A stretch of 59,801 nucleotides of DNA, from positions 1 through 59,801 of the IMG/VR virus record IMGVR_UViG_3300046654_000013; one strand, given 5' to 3'. Shown here one piece after another: positions 7,719-15,536 of this stretch. The notes under the pieces are model-generated. The model saw nothing but the letters and a program-made list of their open reading frames with translations, was not told where the DNA came from and did no database searches. The stretch's first letter is position 1. Each line of letters opens with the position of its first letter. The position numbers and the translations under genes are program-made. Source of the DNA: a virus.

Positions 7719-7856
7719 TCAAACTTCCCTCTTATCTTCCATAAATTCAGTGACTAATTTTTCAACAATTGCTTTGATAGACGTTTTGTTTTTAACCGTA
7801 TAAATTTTCAAATCCTCAACAAGCTGTTCCGGCAAATCAATAATGACTCTTTTCAC
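7719..7856 (-). CDS. Ribbon-helix-helix (CopG/Arc-like) regulator
   Basis: GTG at 7856 with GGAGGTGTTATAC gives 45 residues. The N-terminal strand KRVIIDLPEQLVEDLKIY and two following helices fit the ribbon-helix-helix fold. As first gene of the minus operon beside a repeat-rich control region, it is a good candidate for binding operators there. Dimeric RHH proteins often self-regulate. Confidence 0.65.
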   Translation of the reverse strand: MKRVIIDLPEQLVEDLKIYTVKNKTSIKAIVEKLVTEFMEDKREV

Positions 7857-7878
7857 GTATAACACCTCCCGTGTATTT

Positions 7879-7907
7879 ATAATAGCACTTCGGTACTTTG
7901 AATGCAA
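7879..7907 (-). promoter_or_regulatory. Promoter of the minus-strand early operon
   Basis: On the minus strand, TTGCAT (7907-7902), a 17-base spacer and TATTAT (7884-7879) lie just upstream of the RHH gene. No other sigma-70-like candidate fits this operon as well. Confidence 0.6.
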
Positions 7908-7973
7908 CAATTATTTTAAAATCATAAGTGTGACAGTTATGACGGTTATGACGGCATTTTAAACTTCTATTAC

Positions 7974-8020
7974 TATACTCTTCTATATATACTTTATCAT
8001 TTTAACTGTCATACTGTCAT
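7974..8020 (-). repeat. Conserved element A (inverted copy of 33407-33455)
   Basis: Read on the minus strand: ATGACAGTATGACAGT, five bases, TGATAAAG, eight bases, GAAGAGTATA. The same three blocks in the same order and nearly the same spacing occur on the plus strand at 33407-33455. Tandem TGACAGT units make it iteron-like. Confidence 0.75.
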
Positions 8021-8188
8021 AAATAAAACATATATGAATTAATGAAGCTATATGAACCATGGATTATAAGGGTGTGACGGATAGATTTTAAAAAAGCGTC
8101 AGTAGGAACAGTTGCTTAAAGCATTGTTCGTCAGCATGTTTACTTAATAGGTATAGTACGTGTATTTAATATAATTGTTTGTTATAGT

Positions 8189-8202
8189 GTAACAAATGTT
8201 AC
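8189..8202. promoter_or_regulatory. Palindromic operator-like site
   Basis: GTAAC-AAAT-GTTAC is a perfect 5-bp inverted repeat with a 4-base centre, about 30 bases upstream of the rightward -35 box. It may be a binding site for the small HTH or RHH protein nearby. Confidence 0.4.
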
Positions 8203-8228
8203 GCGTAAAATAAAATAATAAAAAAGTA

Positions 8229-8257
8229 TTGCAATGTTGTTTAATGTGGTGTATTGT
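8229..8257 (+). promoter_or_regulatory. Early rightward promoter
   Basis: TTGCAA (8229-8234), a 17-base spacer and TATTGT (8252-8257), followed by AAGGAGGTGGTTAC and ATG 8280. Matches to consensus are moderate. Confidence 0.45.
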
Positions 8258-8279
8258 AAATGTGTAAGGAGGTGGTTAC

Positions 8280-8528
8280 ATGGAAGAAAAATGTATAAAC
8301 ACGACAATGTTTGGCGAAAAAGCATATACAACAAATGATATTTCGCACAATTTAAGTAAAAATATTGAAACAGTTAGGAGATGGATTCGGCTAGGAAAAT
8401 TAAATGCGCATTTATGCGGTGGTTATTACTATGTACTTGAAAGCGATTTGAACAAATTTTTAATGAATAAAACAAAAAGTGGTACGCTATCGCGTGCTTC
8501 TGCTGGGAGAGGGAGAGGAGAAAATTAA
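8280..8528 (+). CDS. HTH (excisionase/MerR-like) DNA-binding protein
   Basis: Protein of 82 residues with a strong RBS. The segment AYTTNDISHNLSKNIETVRRWIRLGKLNAHL is a helix-turn-helix of the excisionase/MerR type, followed by GGYYYVLESDLNKFL, the usual wing. It is first in the rightward early operon and likely regulates it. The C-terminus is basic. Confidence 0.7.
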   Translation: MEEKCINTTMFGEKAYTTNDISHNLSKNIETVRRWIRLGKLNAHLCGGYYYVLESDLNKFLMNKTKSGTLSRASAGRGRGEN

Positions 8529-8837
8529 ATGATTACATCAGTTCCAATAATGATACCAATTATAACATCAGGAGCACAAAGTGGTGGAATAGTTACTGCT
8601 ATGATATCAACCATAGGTTTATTTGCAATAATTACTATGTGTATACTAGCATTTTTAGATAGTACAACAGATAGAAACATGATTGTAGTTCCGGTACTAT
8701 TTGGTCTACTGGGGGGAGTTGTAGTAGCGGTACTGTTTAACTGTATGTTAGCTTATATAATAGCTGTTATCGGTTATGGTATATTGGGTGGACTAGCATA
8801 TATATTTTTATATATATTAGAAAGGTATAATATATGA
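8529..8837 (+). CDS. Membrane protein, three to four helices
   Basis: Protein of 102 residues, almost entirely hydrophobic (GLFAIITMCILAFLD, VPVLFGLLGGVVVAVLF, AYIIAVIGYGILGGLAY). It starts directly after the HTH stop. An early phage membrane protein may act in superinfection exclusion, but nothing here proves that. Confidence 0.55.
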   Translation: MITSVPIMIPIITSGAQSGGIVTAMISTIGLFAIITMCILAFLDSTTDRNMIVVPVLFGLLGGVVVAVLFNCMLAYIIAVIGYGILGGLAYIFLYILERYNI

Positions 8838-8962
8838 AAAAACATTATTATTTTTATATATTTATTTTTATAATGTTATGCAATATTGACATAGAAACGT
8901 TTTTTGGCGGTATATTTATAATTATTTTAACAACAACACTCACTGTGTATTTTAAAAAATAA
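8834..8962 (+). CDS. Small membrane protein
   Basis: Protein of 42 residues with an ATGA overlap to the preceding gene. It has two hydrophobic stretches split by NIDIE. Function unknown. Confidence 0.5.
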   Translation: MKKHYYFYIFIFIMLCNIDIETFFGGIFIIILTTTLTVYFKK

Positions 8963-8977
8963 AAGGAAGGTGATTAA

Positions 8978-9151
8978 GCGAAATGCAAAGATTGTAAAAT
9001 AAATAAAATTTTCGAATACTCTAAATGCGGATACGGCTCAATAGAACCATGTGAATTATGTAAAAATTCGTTGGTTGGTGCAGACGCAAAGCCTTGCGAT
9101 ATGTGTTGCATATTAGGCGAATGTAAATTTAAATTAAAGGAAGGCGATTAA
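8978..9151 (+). CDS. Zinc-ribbon protein lacking a standard start codon
   Basis: GGAAGGTGATTAA is followed, at normal spacing, by GCG AAA TGC rather than ATG. The frame from GCG encodes KCKDCKINK...CGYGSIEPCELCK...PCDMCCILGEC, a clear multi-CxxC protein, to TAA at 9149-9151. A stop lies just upstream and no ATG, GTG or TTG precedes the first CxxC. Either a non-standard start is used, the gene is inactive, or the sequence has an error. Confidence 0.5.
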   Translation, partial: AKCKDCKINKIFEYSKCGYGSIEPCELCKNSLVGADAKPCDMCCILGECKFKLKEGD

Positions 9152-9367
9152 ATGGAAACCATCCCAATCTACTGGTACCTAGACAACACAAAGCAAAATT
9201 CTACGATATCGTTTTACCCTTGCGGGAATGTTTACCATGTGCTAGCCGAGTGTGTTCTGCGTGGCAAATATTGGCTAGACCGCGATATTACACCAAACGA
9301 GTATAGTTATATTAAAAATTACATTACGTTTCACAACGGCGATATGACAAAGTTTGATAAGATGTGA
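9152..9367 (+). CDS. Hypothetical protein
   Basis: Protein of 71 residues, RBS AAAGGAAGGCGATTAA. It has aromatic-rich strands (IYWYLDNTKQNSTISFYPCGNVYHVL) and no recognised family. Confidence 0.6.
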   Translation: METIPIYWYLDNTKQNSTISFYPCGNVYHVLAECVLRGKYWLDRDITPNEYSYIKNYITFHNGDMTKFDKM

Positions 9368-9376
9368 GGAGGATAT

Positions 9377-9571
9377 ATGATGATTGAATATACAAAGAAA
9401 AGATATATTGAAAATGCAATTGTGATTTGCGTATTGCCGATATTGGCATACTTGCCGTCGGGAGATTTCCCGTTGCTGCCAGATAGTATTTTAAAAGTTG
9501 TTTGCTTAACGTGTTTTGTTGTATTTGAAATTGTTAATTTTGTTTGCTATAAGATTGGAGTGAAGTACTAA
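9377..9571 (+). CDS. Two-helix membrane protein
   Basis: Protein of 64 residues with RBS GAGGATATATG. Hydrophobic segments at about 13-30 and 40-58 are separated by a short acidic loop. Function unknown. Confidence 0.55.
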   Translation: MMIEYTKKRYIENAIVICVLPILAYLPSGDFPLLPDSILKVVCLTCFVVFEIVNFVCYKIGVKY

Positions 9572-10068
9572 TGGAAAATAAATATTTAGTTGCCGTGTCG
9601 CCTGATGGAAAGTATTTTGGGTTAAATGAATCGTATGCAACAACGTCTCCATATTCAACGGAAAGTGCTTTTGACGCAGAACTTATTCCCTATAAAGACA
9701 ATTCTGAAATACATTACCCAACATATTATTTTGAGAATTCCAATCGGATGAAGGATTGGCTACGTGGTTATAAGATGAATTTAATAACTATATGCAAAGA
9801 ACGCAACAAACGAACTATAATTGAGTCAGATATATATGGCCCAGTGTGGATTGACAGAGAAAAAGATCTTGCTGATTTAATTTGTAAAAAAGTTGACATT
9901 ATTATAAGTAAAAACCCTGAATACAATTTAGAAGATTGGGAGTATTTGTTCGTAGAAAAAATAAGGCTATCTATAGGAGAAATTGTTGGATTGTTTTTTA
10001 CAAAAGATGTTGAGGACCAAATAGCAATGATTAAGGAAGATATCAAAAAACTCAAACTAGAAAGGTAG
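9571..10068 (+). CDS. Hypothetical early protein ending in tandem TAG TGA
   Basis: Protein of 165 residues, ATG overlapping the previous TAA. The C-terminal third is helical (EDQIAMIKEDIKKLKLER). It ends in TAG followed at once by in-frame TGA, so readthrough of the amber would add one residue only. No family is recognised. Confidence 0.6.
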   Translation: MENKYLVAVSPDGKYFGLNESYATTSPYSTESAFDAELIPYKDNSEIHYPTYYFENSNRMKDWLRGYKMNLITICKERNKRTIIESDIYGPVWIDREKDLADLICKKVDIIISKNPEYNLEDWEYLFVEKIRLSIGEIVGLFFTKDVEDQIAMIKEDIKKLKLER

Positions 10069-10075
10069 TGACAGA

Positions 10076-10312
10076 ATGATATTGTACCGACCGCATCGTG
10101 GATCGTTGGAGGATTCTATGGCACTTATGCGAAGGTTTAAAAACACTGACGACATGATGAAATATGTGAAAAATGATTGGTATGATTTTATCGGAGAATG
10201 TGTTTGTACGATTAATGCTGAAAGTATTGACGACGACCGCATAGGATGGCGCAACACGCACTATGTTTTAATTAATGGTAACTGCGTTGGTATGTGTAAT
10301 TTGGAGGAGTGA
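10076..10312 (+). CDS. Hypothetical protein
   Basis: Protein of 78 residues, RBS GAAAGGTAGTGACAG. The starting block RPHRGSLEDSMALMRRF is a small conserved phage motif I have seen in similar early proteins, with no known role. Confidence 0.6.
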   Translation: MILYRPHRGSLEDSMALMRRFKNTDDMMKYVKNDWYDFIGECVCTINAESIDDDRIGWRNTHYVLINGNCVGMCNLEE

Positions 10313-10316
10313 TGTG

Positions 10317-10481
10317 ATGGATGACCAAACGACATGGAGAATATTTGTTGGGTTTATGGCTTATATATTTGGTATAGCTATGTATGAAACTAGCATGAGT
10401 AAAATGCTAAACGTTACTATAAATTTAATAATTGCAACAGTTGTTTTTGTATCGCTTAAAATAATTTATGGGAGTTGGTAA
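10317..10481 (+). CDS. Small two-helix membrane protein
   Basis: Protein of 54 residues from ATG 10317 behind GGAGGAGTGATGTG. Hydrophobic segments at 8-22 and 33-50. Confidence 0.55.
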   Translation: MDDQTTWRIFVGFMAYIFGIAMYETSMSKMLNVTINLIIATVVFVSLKIIYGSW

Positions 10482-10482
10482 A

Positions 10483-10653
10483 ATGAACGTTAAGCAGTTA
10501 GTCGAAAAGTTAAGAAATTTTCCGCAAGAAATGGAAGTTATGGCACTTAGTGAATTTGATCAAGCTAATGAAATAAATACTGTTGGTTTGTCAAAAGAAT
10601 GTTACTGGAATAATGTAAACGACAAGGATAAGGAAATTGTTAGTTTAAGTTAA
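10483..10653 (+). CDS. Small hypothetical protein
   Basis: Protein of 56 residues. MNVKQLVEKLRNFPQEMEVMAL is a motif common in small phage proteins of unknown role that begin with an amphipathic helix. Confidence 0.6.
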   Translation: MNVKQLVEKLRNFPQEMEVMALSEFDQANEINTVGLSKECYWNNVNDKDKEIVSLS

Positions 10654-10671
10654 ATAATAGGAGGTTATTGT

Positions 10672-11190
10672 ATGAATAGTGATAAAATTAAAATATTTAA
10701 CGACAAAATAAAATTAATGTATAATTATCAAGTTGTAGTAAATATTCCGCACGTTGAAATGTTTACTACTGGAGTTCCCGGGGCAATATTTAAAATTAAT
10801 AGATATGGAAAATTTGAAAACGATGATATGGGATATTGTGATCAAATTATTATAAATTTAAAATATTTAACAGCTAAATATCATTATCGAATTGCTTGCA
10901 TAAGGGAAATACCAGTTAAATGTTTTGATTTATTTCCGTTGTGTATGGAAGCTGTTTGCTATAATGAAGAAGTAAAAAGGATATACAGTTTAGCTGTTAA
11001 GTTTGATCGATTAAGCGAATTGAAAAGTCTGCTAGCTGATCTTATACTTGAAAATTCACATGCAAGACATTTGTCGATAAAATCTGACCGAAATTGCTAT
11101 AAATCATGGTCTGATAAATTATATAAATTTGAGAAATCATTGTATCCAGTAAAACGTAGTTTAAAAAACCTGTGGGGATTATTGTTATAA
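10672..11190 (+). CDS. Hypothetical early protein
   Basis: Protein of 172 residues with strong RBS ATAGGAGGTTATTGT. Mixed alpha/beta with several Cys (CREIP-like and FPLCMEAVC). The C-terminus is basic. No family is recognised. Confidence 0.55.
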   Translation: MNSDKIKIFNDKIKLMYNYQVVVNIPHVEMFTTGVPGAIFKINRYGKFENDDMGYCDQIIINLKYLTAKYHYRIACIREIPVKCFDLFPLCMEAVCYNEEVKRIYSLAVKFDRLSELKSLLADLILENSHARHLSIKSDRNCYKSWSDKLYKFEKSLYPVKRSLKNLWGLLL

Positions 11191-11239
11191 ATAATCGCAA
11201 TTGTATGAAGAAACTTAGGATTTTGAGAGGGGTTAAGCT

Positions 11240-11407
11240 ATGACACGCTTAGACGATTTGAAACAGCGGATTAATAAATGCAAGACGGCAGGTGAAATTA
11301 AGACATTGATGAATAATGAATTTTTGTGTATAAACTGTACGAATACCTGCAATTCATATGATTGCACTACCGGATATGAAGAATATTACGCAAAGGAGAT
11401 TAACTGA
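11240..11407 (+). CDS. Small cysteine-rich protein
   Basis: Protein of 55 residues, RBS GAGAGGGGTTAAGCT. An N-terminal helix precedes CINCTNTCNSYDC, a compact Cys cluster likely to bind zinc. Confidence 0.6.
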   Translation: MTRLDDLKQRINKCKTAGEIKTLMNNEFLCINCTNTCNSYDCTTGYEEYYAKEIN

Positions 11408-11655
11408 TGGAATATGCTATATATAACCATGATCATGATATGAAATTTAATTATAGATGGGCTAAGATTAATAAAACTAAATATACTTTATACAAAGAAA
11501 CAAAATCACCAGCTTTTGTAATACCACCAGAAAGAATATCATTAACAGTGTATGATAATTATAAATGTAATGTATGCGGTAACACTGAAAATAGAGTTAT
11601 TAGTGATGGTATTGTTGACCATATTGAATTTTGTGAAAAAAATAATATTATATAA
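11407..11655 (+). CDS. Small zinc-ribbon protein
   Basis: Protein of 82 residues with an ATGA overlap to the previous gene. A late CNVCGN pair and a terminal HIEFCEKN suggest a zinc site. Function unknown. Confidence 0.55.
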   Translation: MEYAIYNHDHDMKFNYRWAKINKTKYTLYKETKSPAFVIPPERISLTVYDNYKCNVCGNTENRVISDGIVDHIEFCEKNNII

Positions 11656-11669
11656 AAGGAGATTAACCA

Positions 11670-11939
11670 ATGAGCAAACCACAGCTATACGTAAACGGAA
11701 ACAAACTTGAAGAAATAACCCCTGTGTCGATAAAATTTGCATCATCTAGCAACCCCAAAATAATGTTTAACCCATCCAGCGGATCAATAAAAATAAATGG
11801 CAAAATAGCGCCGGAGTTAAACAAGTGGGCACAGCAGATGCGAATACAATATTACATGGAGTACACGAAGCAACGAAATATACGTGTAGGATTTATGCAA
11901 GGCGTTGCTGATTATAGGAATGGGAGAGGTATAAAATGA
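11670..11939 (+). CDS. Hypothetical protein
   Basis: Protein of 89 residues, RBS AAAGGAGATTAACC. Beta-rich first half, basic helical second half. No family is recognised. Confidence 0.55.
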   Translation: MSKPQLYVNGNKLEEITPVSIKFASSSNPKIMFNPSSGSIKINGKIAPELNKWAQQMRIQYYMEYTKQRNIRVGFMQGVADYRNGRGIK

Positions 11940-12160
11940 AACTGTATGAAATAACAAACGGATATTGTGGTAATTCTTACGTGCGGTGTTTGGTTGTCGC
12001 TGAAAACAAAGAAAAGGCTGTTGAACTTGCTACACCAAAGTTTAAAGCTGAGTCTAATAATGAGTATAATTCTTACCCCGACAAATACTGGAACAATTTA
12101 GATGCAGAAGAAATATGTGATTGCGAAAACGAATTTGTTGGCGAAATTGATGATGGGTGA
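11936..12160 (+). CDS. Hypothetical protein
   Basis: Protein of 74 residues overlapping upstream by ATGA. It has the form of a small acidic alpha/beta protein (RCLVVAENKEKAVELA). No family is recognised. Confidence 0.55.
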   Translation: MKLYEITNGYCGNSYVRCLVVAENKEKAVELATPKFKAESNNEYNSYPDKYWNNLDAEEICDCENEFVGEIDDG

Positions 12161-12176
12161 GGGTGAGGTTAATATC

Positions 12177-12479
12177 ATGAAGGTAGTATTTGACGCAGCG
12201 AAGCTGCATGATGAAGTTGTAAGCGCGATAACAGAAGCAACGAAGCGTATAAATTTATTATGCGATAAATATGAAAAATATAAATCATGGAATGATCAAT
12301 TGGTAGCTAGCGGTCTGGCTGAATCGTGTGATCGTGATATTTCACTTATTGAGCAATATCTTGTAATACTTTATCGCATCCGCGACGTAACCGCGATGTC
12401 AAGTATGCGCGACATAACGCTAAGCGAAGAAGAAATTGATATTATTAGAAAATATACGAGGAGCGATACAAAGTGTTAA
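12177..12479 (+). CDS. Helical hypothetical protein
   Basis: ATG 12177 behind GTGAGGTTAATATC gives 100 residues, all helical and charged. An earlier in-frame ATG exists but overlaps the previous gene. Role unknown. Confidence 0.55.
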   Translation: MKVVFDAAKLHDEVVSAITEATKRINLLCDKYEKYKSWNDQLVASGLAESCDRDISLIEQYLVILYRIRDVTAMSSMRDITLSEEEIDIIRKYTRSDTKC

Positions 12480-12658
12480 TTATAGCCTTTATATTTGCAA
12501 TAGTAAGTAGTTGTTGTATGTGTATTTGCCTTAATGAATTGTTTTGCGGACCTATAAATAAAAGTGTGTTTTGGTTTGCATTTACGTTATTTTTTATGTC
12601 AATATTGATAATTTCATTAGCAATCATGCATAAAATATTAATATGGGGAGCGATCTAA
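12473..12658 (+). CDS. Small membrane protein, GTG start
   Basis: Protein of 61 residues from GTG 12473 behind CGAGGAGCGATACAAA. Two hydrophobic helices, with CCMCICLNELFC in the first half. Confidence 0.5.
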   Translation: MLIIAFIFAIVSSCCMCICLNELFCGPINKSVFWFAFTLFFMSILIISLAIMHKILIWGAI

Positions 12659-12659
12659 A

Positions 12660-12782
12660 ATGTTAGAAGTATTACAGTTTATATTTCAAGACGTTACGCA
12701 TTTTACAGGTGCACTGCTGTTAGTTCTTGCGTTTCGGCTGGCTACAGTTAATGTTAATTGGAAGGATGGCGATTATAAATGA
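12660..12782 (+). CDS. Short membrane-associated protein
   Basis: Protein of 40 residues with one hydrophobic stretch (HFTGALLLVLAFRLATV). RBS GGGGAGCGATCTAAA. No family is recognised. Confidence 0.45.
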   Translation: MLEVLQFIFQDVTHFTGALLLVLAFRLATVNVNWKDGDYK

Positions 12783-12943
12783 AACAGTTGCCGGATAATA
12801 TGAAACAATGCGTTAAAATTGTAATAAGCAACGATTGCCCTAGTGAATACGGATTAATAGACCATTGTGACAGTCCCGCAACACCTGACAAGTTTTGTTT
12901 AGTTTGCTGGGAGCAAGCCTTAGACGAAATCGAGGACGAATGA
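12779..12943 (+). CDS. Small cysteine-containing protein
   Basis: Protein of 54 residues, ATGA overlap to the previous gene. Cys residues (CVKIV, DCPSE, HCDSP, CLVCW) suggest a metal-binding mini-domain. Very acidic C-terminus. Confidence 0.5.
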   Translation: MKQLPDNMKQCVKIVISNDCPSEYGLIDHCDSPATPDKFCLVCWEQALDEIEDE

Positions 12944-13078
12944 ATGACAATATTATACTGGAATTGTATCTGTGGTAAGAAAAATACTGTTCACTACGAT
13001 TATATATGTACGCGTTGTGGCAAGCCATGTGGTGTTGGGATACCGCCTGCACCGCCGCCTTCGAAGGGAGGGAGATAA
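12944..13078 (+). CDS. Zinc-ribbon microprotein with proline tail
   Basis: Protein of 44 residues. WNCICGKKN and ICTRCGKPCG form two zinc knuckles, then a PPAPPPS tail. It directly precedes a second protein with the same plan, so the two look like tandem paralogues. Confidence 0.55.
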   Translation: MTILYWNCICGKKNTVHYDYICTRCGKPCGVGIPPAPPPSKGGR

Positions 13079-13079
13079 T

Positions 13080-13253
13080 ATGGTAACAAATTGGCAATGT
13101 GTTTGCGGAAAAATAAACTGGGGTGGTGTTAACGTTTGTCCAGGCTGTGGCAAATTACGGGTTAATCTGTATCGTGGCAGTACTCCACCACCACCGCCGC
13201 CAATGCCATTGGATATTCAACGTAAGTATTGTTGTCAACATTGTGATAAATAA
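13080..13253 (+). CDS. Zinc-ribbon microprotein with proline tail (paralogue)
   Basis: Protein of 57 residues, RBS AGGGAGGGAGATAAT. WQCVCGKINW and VCPGCGKLR give the zinc ribbon, followed by TPPPPPPMP and a final CCQHC. Same layout as the preceding gene. Last gene before a terminator. Confidence 0.6.
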   Translation: MVTNWQCVCGKINWGGVNVCPGCGKLRVNLYRGSTPPPPPPMPLDIQRKYCCQHCDK

Positions 13254-13255
13254 TT

Positions 13256-13290
13256 AATAGTACCGCTGAAATATGCGGTATTATTTTTAT
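13256..13290 (+). terminator. Rho-independent terminator
   Basis: An 11-bp stem (AATAGTACCGC with GCGGTATTATT, one G-U), an 8-base loop and TTTAT. It ends the early operon just before a new promoter. Confidence 0.8.
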
Positions 13291-13299
13291 AAAAACATA

Positions 13300-13328
13300 T
13301 TGACAATATATTTAAACCGATGTAATAT
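13300..13328 (+). promoter_or_regulatory. Strong sigma-70-type promoter
   Basis: Consensus TTGACA (13300-13305), exactly 17 bases, then TAATAT (13323-13328). It lies 35 bases ahead of the next gene and right after a terminator, so it drives the recombination module. Confidence 0.85.
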
Positions 13329-13362
13329 ATAAATATACCAATTAACACAGGAGGTAAAAACA

Positions 13363-13527
13363 ATGAAGTATTATTCAACGTCAGAAGTCGCTGATATGTT
13401 TAAAGTTAAAAAAATTACCGTGCAAGAATGGGTAAGAACTGAAAAAATAACAGCGATTAAAGTCGGTAACAAATACATGTTTACTGACGACGACATCAAA
13501 CATTTTGAGGAGGTTAACAGAAAATGA
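13363..13527 (+). CDS. Excisionase-like HTH regulator
   Basis: Protein of 54 residues, [45 protein letters not shown] is a helix-turn-helix of the DNA-binding excisionase family, followed by [13 protein letters not shown]. No integrase is present, so it likely regulates transcription. Confidence 0.75.
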   Translation: MKYYSTSEVADMFKVKKITVQEWVRTEKITAIKVGNKYMFTDDDIKHFEEVNRK

Positions 13528-14240
13528 CACAAGGAAAATTGCAAGAAATTATTGAATCACATGGTAAATGGCTGCAAGATATAAAAGACGGAATACGTGC
13601 CGACCTGAGACGTGCCGACCTGGGCGGTGCCGACCTGAGCGGTGCCAACCTGAGCGGTGCCGACCTGAGATATGCCGACCTGAGATATGCCGACCTGAGC
13701 GGTGCCGACCTGAGCGGTGCCTACCTGAGATATGCCGACCTGAGCGGTGCCGACCTGAGCGGTGCCAACCTGAGACATGCCGACCTGAGCGGTGCCGACC
13801 TGAGACGTGCCGACCTGAGCGGTGCCGACCTGAGCGGTGCCTACCTGAGATATGCCGACCTGAGATATGCCGACCTGAGCGGTGCCGACCTGAATGAATG
13901 TACTTGTGGAGTAGAGATTTACTGTCCAGAAGAAGGTTCTTTTGTTGGATATAAAAAAGCGTCTAAGAAAATAATTGTTTTGGAAATTACAGCAGATGCA
14001 AAACGTAGCTCTGCTACAACTAAAAAATGCCGTTGCGACAAAGCAAAAGTTATCCGTATTGAAGAATTAGACGGAACGGTAAGCGATACTATAAGTATTT
14101 GTAGTGATTATAATAGCGATTTTGTTTATACAGTTGGTCAAGAAATATCAGAACCAAATTTTGACAAAAATCGTTGGAATGAATGTTCAAGTGGTATACA
14201 TTTTTTTATCAATAAAGAAATTGCACGTCAATATAATTAA
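13524..14240 (+). CDS. Pentapeptide-repeat protein with C-terminal DUF5758-like domain
   Basis: Protein of 238 residues. Residues 1-25 are a short helix. About residues 25-125 contain 20 pentapeptide units (RADLR, GADLS, YADLR) that should fold as a right-handed four-sided beta-helix. Residues 130-238 form a globular domain ([22 protein letters not shown]) typical of phage pentapeptide proteins with DUF5758. DNA-mimic activity is known for some pentapeptide proteins such as MfpA and Qnr, but here it is only possible. The ATGA overlap links it to the HTH gene. Confidence 0.8.
   Translation: MTQGKLQEIIESHGKWLQDIKDGIRADLRRADLGGADLSGANLSGADLRYADLRYADLSGADLSGAYLRYADLSGADLSGANLRHADLSGADLRRADLSGADLSGAYLRYADLRYADLSGADLNECTCGVEIYCPEEGSFVGYKKASKKIIVLEITADAKRSSATTKKCRCDKAKVIRIEELDGTVSDTISICSDYNSDFVYTVGQEISEPNFDKNRWNECSSGIHFFINKEIARQYN
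13596..13893 (+). repeat. Tandem 15-bp repeat array (20 units)
   Basis: Twenty nearly perfect units of the type GTGCCGACCTGAGCG encode the pentapeptide coil. Units differ mainly in the two codons before Ala (cgt, ggt, tat, cat). The array is much richer in G and C than its surroundings, a sign of recent unit duplication or of import. Confidence 0.9.
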
Positions 14241-14252
14241 CGGAGGTAAATA

Positions 14253-15536
14253 ATGAAAATAATCAAATTCAAAGCAGAAAATTTTCAAAAACTTAAAGTC
14301 GTTGAAATTTCACCAGATGGTAACGTCGTTCAGATTACAGGAAAATGCGAACAGGGTAAAACAACGATACTAGACGCTATCCACGTTGCGCTAGGTGGCG
14401 GTAAAATGCCAACTGAACCAATTAGGCAGGGTGAGAAGAAAGCGTCCGTAGAAATTGATTTGGGCGATATGATTGTGACGCGCAGCTTTACTCCAGCAGG
14501 CTCTAGCTTGAAAATTGTCAATAAGGATGGTTTTAAAGCTAGTAAACCGCAGGATTTGCTTGATAAACTAGTCGGCAAACTTGCGTTTGATCCGCTGGAA
14601 TTTGCAAGAGCAGACAGCAAAAAGCAAGTTGAAATGCTATTAGGCGTTATCGACTTAAAAATTGATTTGGTGAAGCTGCACGATATTGCAGGAATAGAAT
14701 TTAAAGAATTTGAAAATCCGCTGGATACGTTAAACGAAGCATACAAAGAAGTTGCAGAAAACCGTAAACTTACAAATCGACAGCTTGACAGTGCGAAGAA
14801 AATTATTGCAGATATGCCGGCAGTCGCAAAGGTTGATAAAATTCCACTGGCTGAACTGGTTGAGGAAAAAGAAAAATTAGAAGCAGAAAACAAGCGTAAT
14901 GAAATTGATCGTAACTATCTAGCTGATTTAATTGCTGATGAAAAACGTTTGCAAGATGAAGTTGAAATGCTTGAGAAGGAATTGCAAGACAAAAAAAAAT
15001 CATTACTTGCAAAATCAGAAAACTGCATGAAACAAGAAAAAATTGTGGATAGTCTTGTTGATAACGACTTAACCAACATAAACAATCGTATTGCGACAGT
15101 TGATGAAACCAACAGACAAGCTGACAAGTACGTTCAGCGACAAGCTAAGCAAGCAGAACTGGATAAATTTCAAGCCGAATCAGACGATTACACAGCAAAA
15201 CTTAAGAAAATTATTGATTACAAAAATGACCTTGTTAAAAGCACGAAATTTCCGGTTGAAGGACTTGATTTTGCCAATGGTGGCATAAACTATAACAGCG
15301 TGCCGTTTGCACAGTCCAGCACAGCACAGAAGCTTAAAGTATCTACAGCTATCGGAATGGCGATTAATCCTAAGCTTCGAGTAATGTTAATTGATGGAGC
15401 CGAATCACTGGATAGTACGCAAAAACAGATTGTTGCAGATATGGCCAAAAATAACGATTATCAACTTTGGATTACAGAAGTGAATGAAAATGAAAAAGTT
15501 GGCATTTATATTGAGGACGGGGCGGTGAAGGAATGA
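14253..15536 (+). CDS. SbcC/Rad50-like ATPase
   Basis: Protein of 427 residues, RBS CGGAGGTAAATA. Walker A at residues 30-37 (GKCEQGKTT), a central coiled coil (about 165-310) and a C-terminal Walker B (VMLIDGAESLD) near residue 385 give an SMC/Rad50 plan shorter than host SbcC (about 1,000 residues). Next to RecT and a RecE-like exonuclease, it likely helps DNA end processing or strand exchange. Confidence 0.8.
   Translation: MKIIKFKAENFQKLKVVEISPDGNVVQITGKCEQGKTTILDAIHVALGGGKMPTEPIRQGEKKASVEIDLGDMIVTRSFTPAGSSLKIVNKDGFKASKPQDLLDKLVGKLAFDPLEFARADSKKQVEMLLGVIDLKIDLVKLHDIAGIEFKEFENPLDTLNEAYKEVAENRKLTNRQLDSAKKIIADMPAVAKVDKIPLAELVEEKEKLEAENKRNEIDRNYLADLIADEKRLQDEVEMLEKELQDKKKSLLAKSENCMKQEKIVDSLVDNDLTNINNRIATVDETNRQADKYVQRQAKQAELDKFQAESDDYTAKLKKIIDYKNDLVKSTKFPVEGLDFANGGINYNSVPFAQSSTAQKLKVSTAIGMAINPKLRVMLIDGAESLDSTQKQIVADMAKNNDYQLWITEVNENEKVGIYIEDGAVKE

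Larger units (their letters stand above)
7857..8279. other. Divergent intergenic control region with repeats
   Basis: This 423-base stretch has no convincing gene. It holds the leftward promoter, direct repeats of TATGACGGT (7931-7954), the 47-bp element at 7974-8020 shared in inverted form with 33407-33455, an AT-rich block, and a short GATTTTAAAAAAGCGTCA block (8084-8101) resembling one near 33461-33478. It also holds the palindrome at 8189-8202 and the rightward promoter. It could be an operator array, a replication site, or both. Confidence 0.6.

Noticed and set aside
13363-13527. Excisionase-like gene as sign of a temperate phage
   Set aside because: No integrase, attachment site or CI-like repressor is visible. 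Small excisionase-type HTH proteins often serve as plain regulators.
13596-13893. CRISPR-like array
   Set aside because: Units are contiguous 15-mers in coding phase with no spacers and no cas genes nearby.
13557-13897. Long alternative frames across the pentapeptide array on both strands
   Set aside because: They are by-products of the 15-bp periodic sequence. The pentapeptide frame has the RBS and the conserved C-terminal domain.
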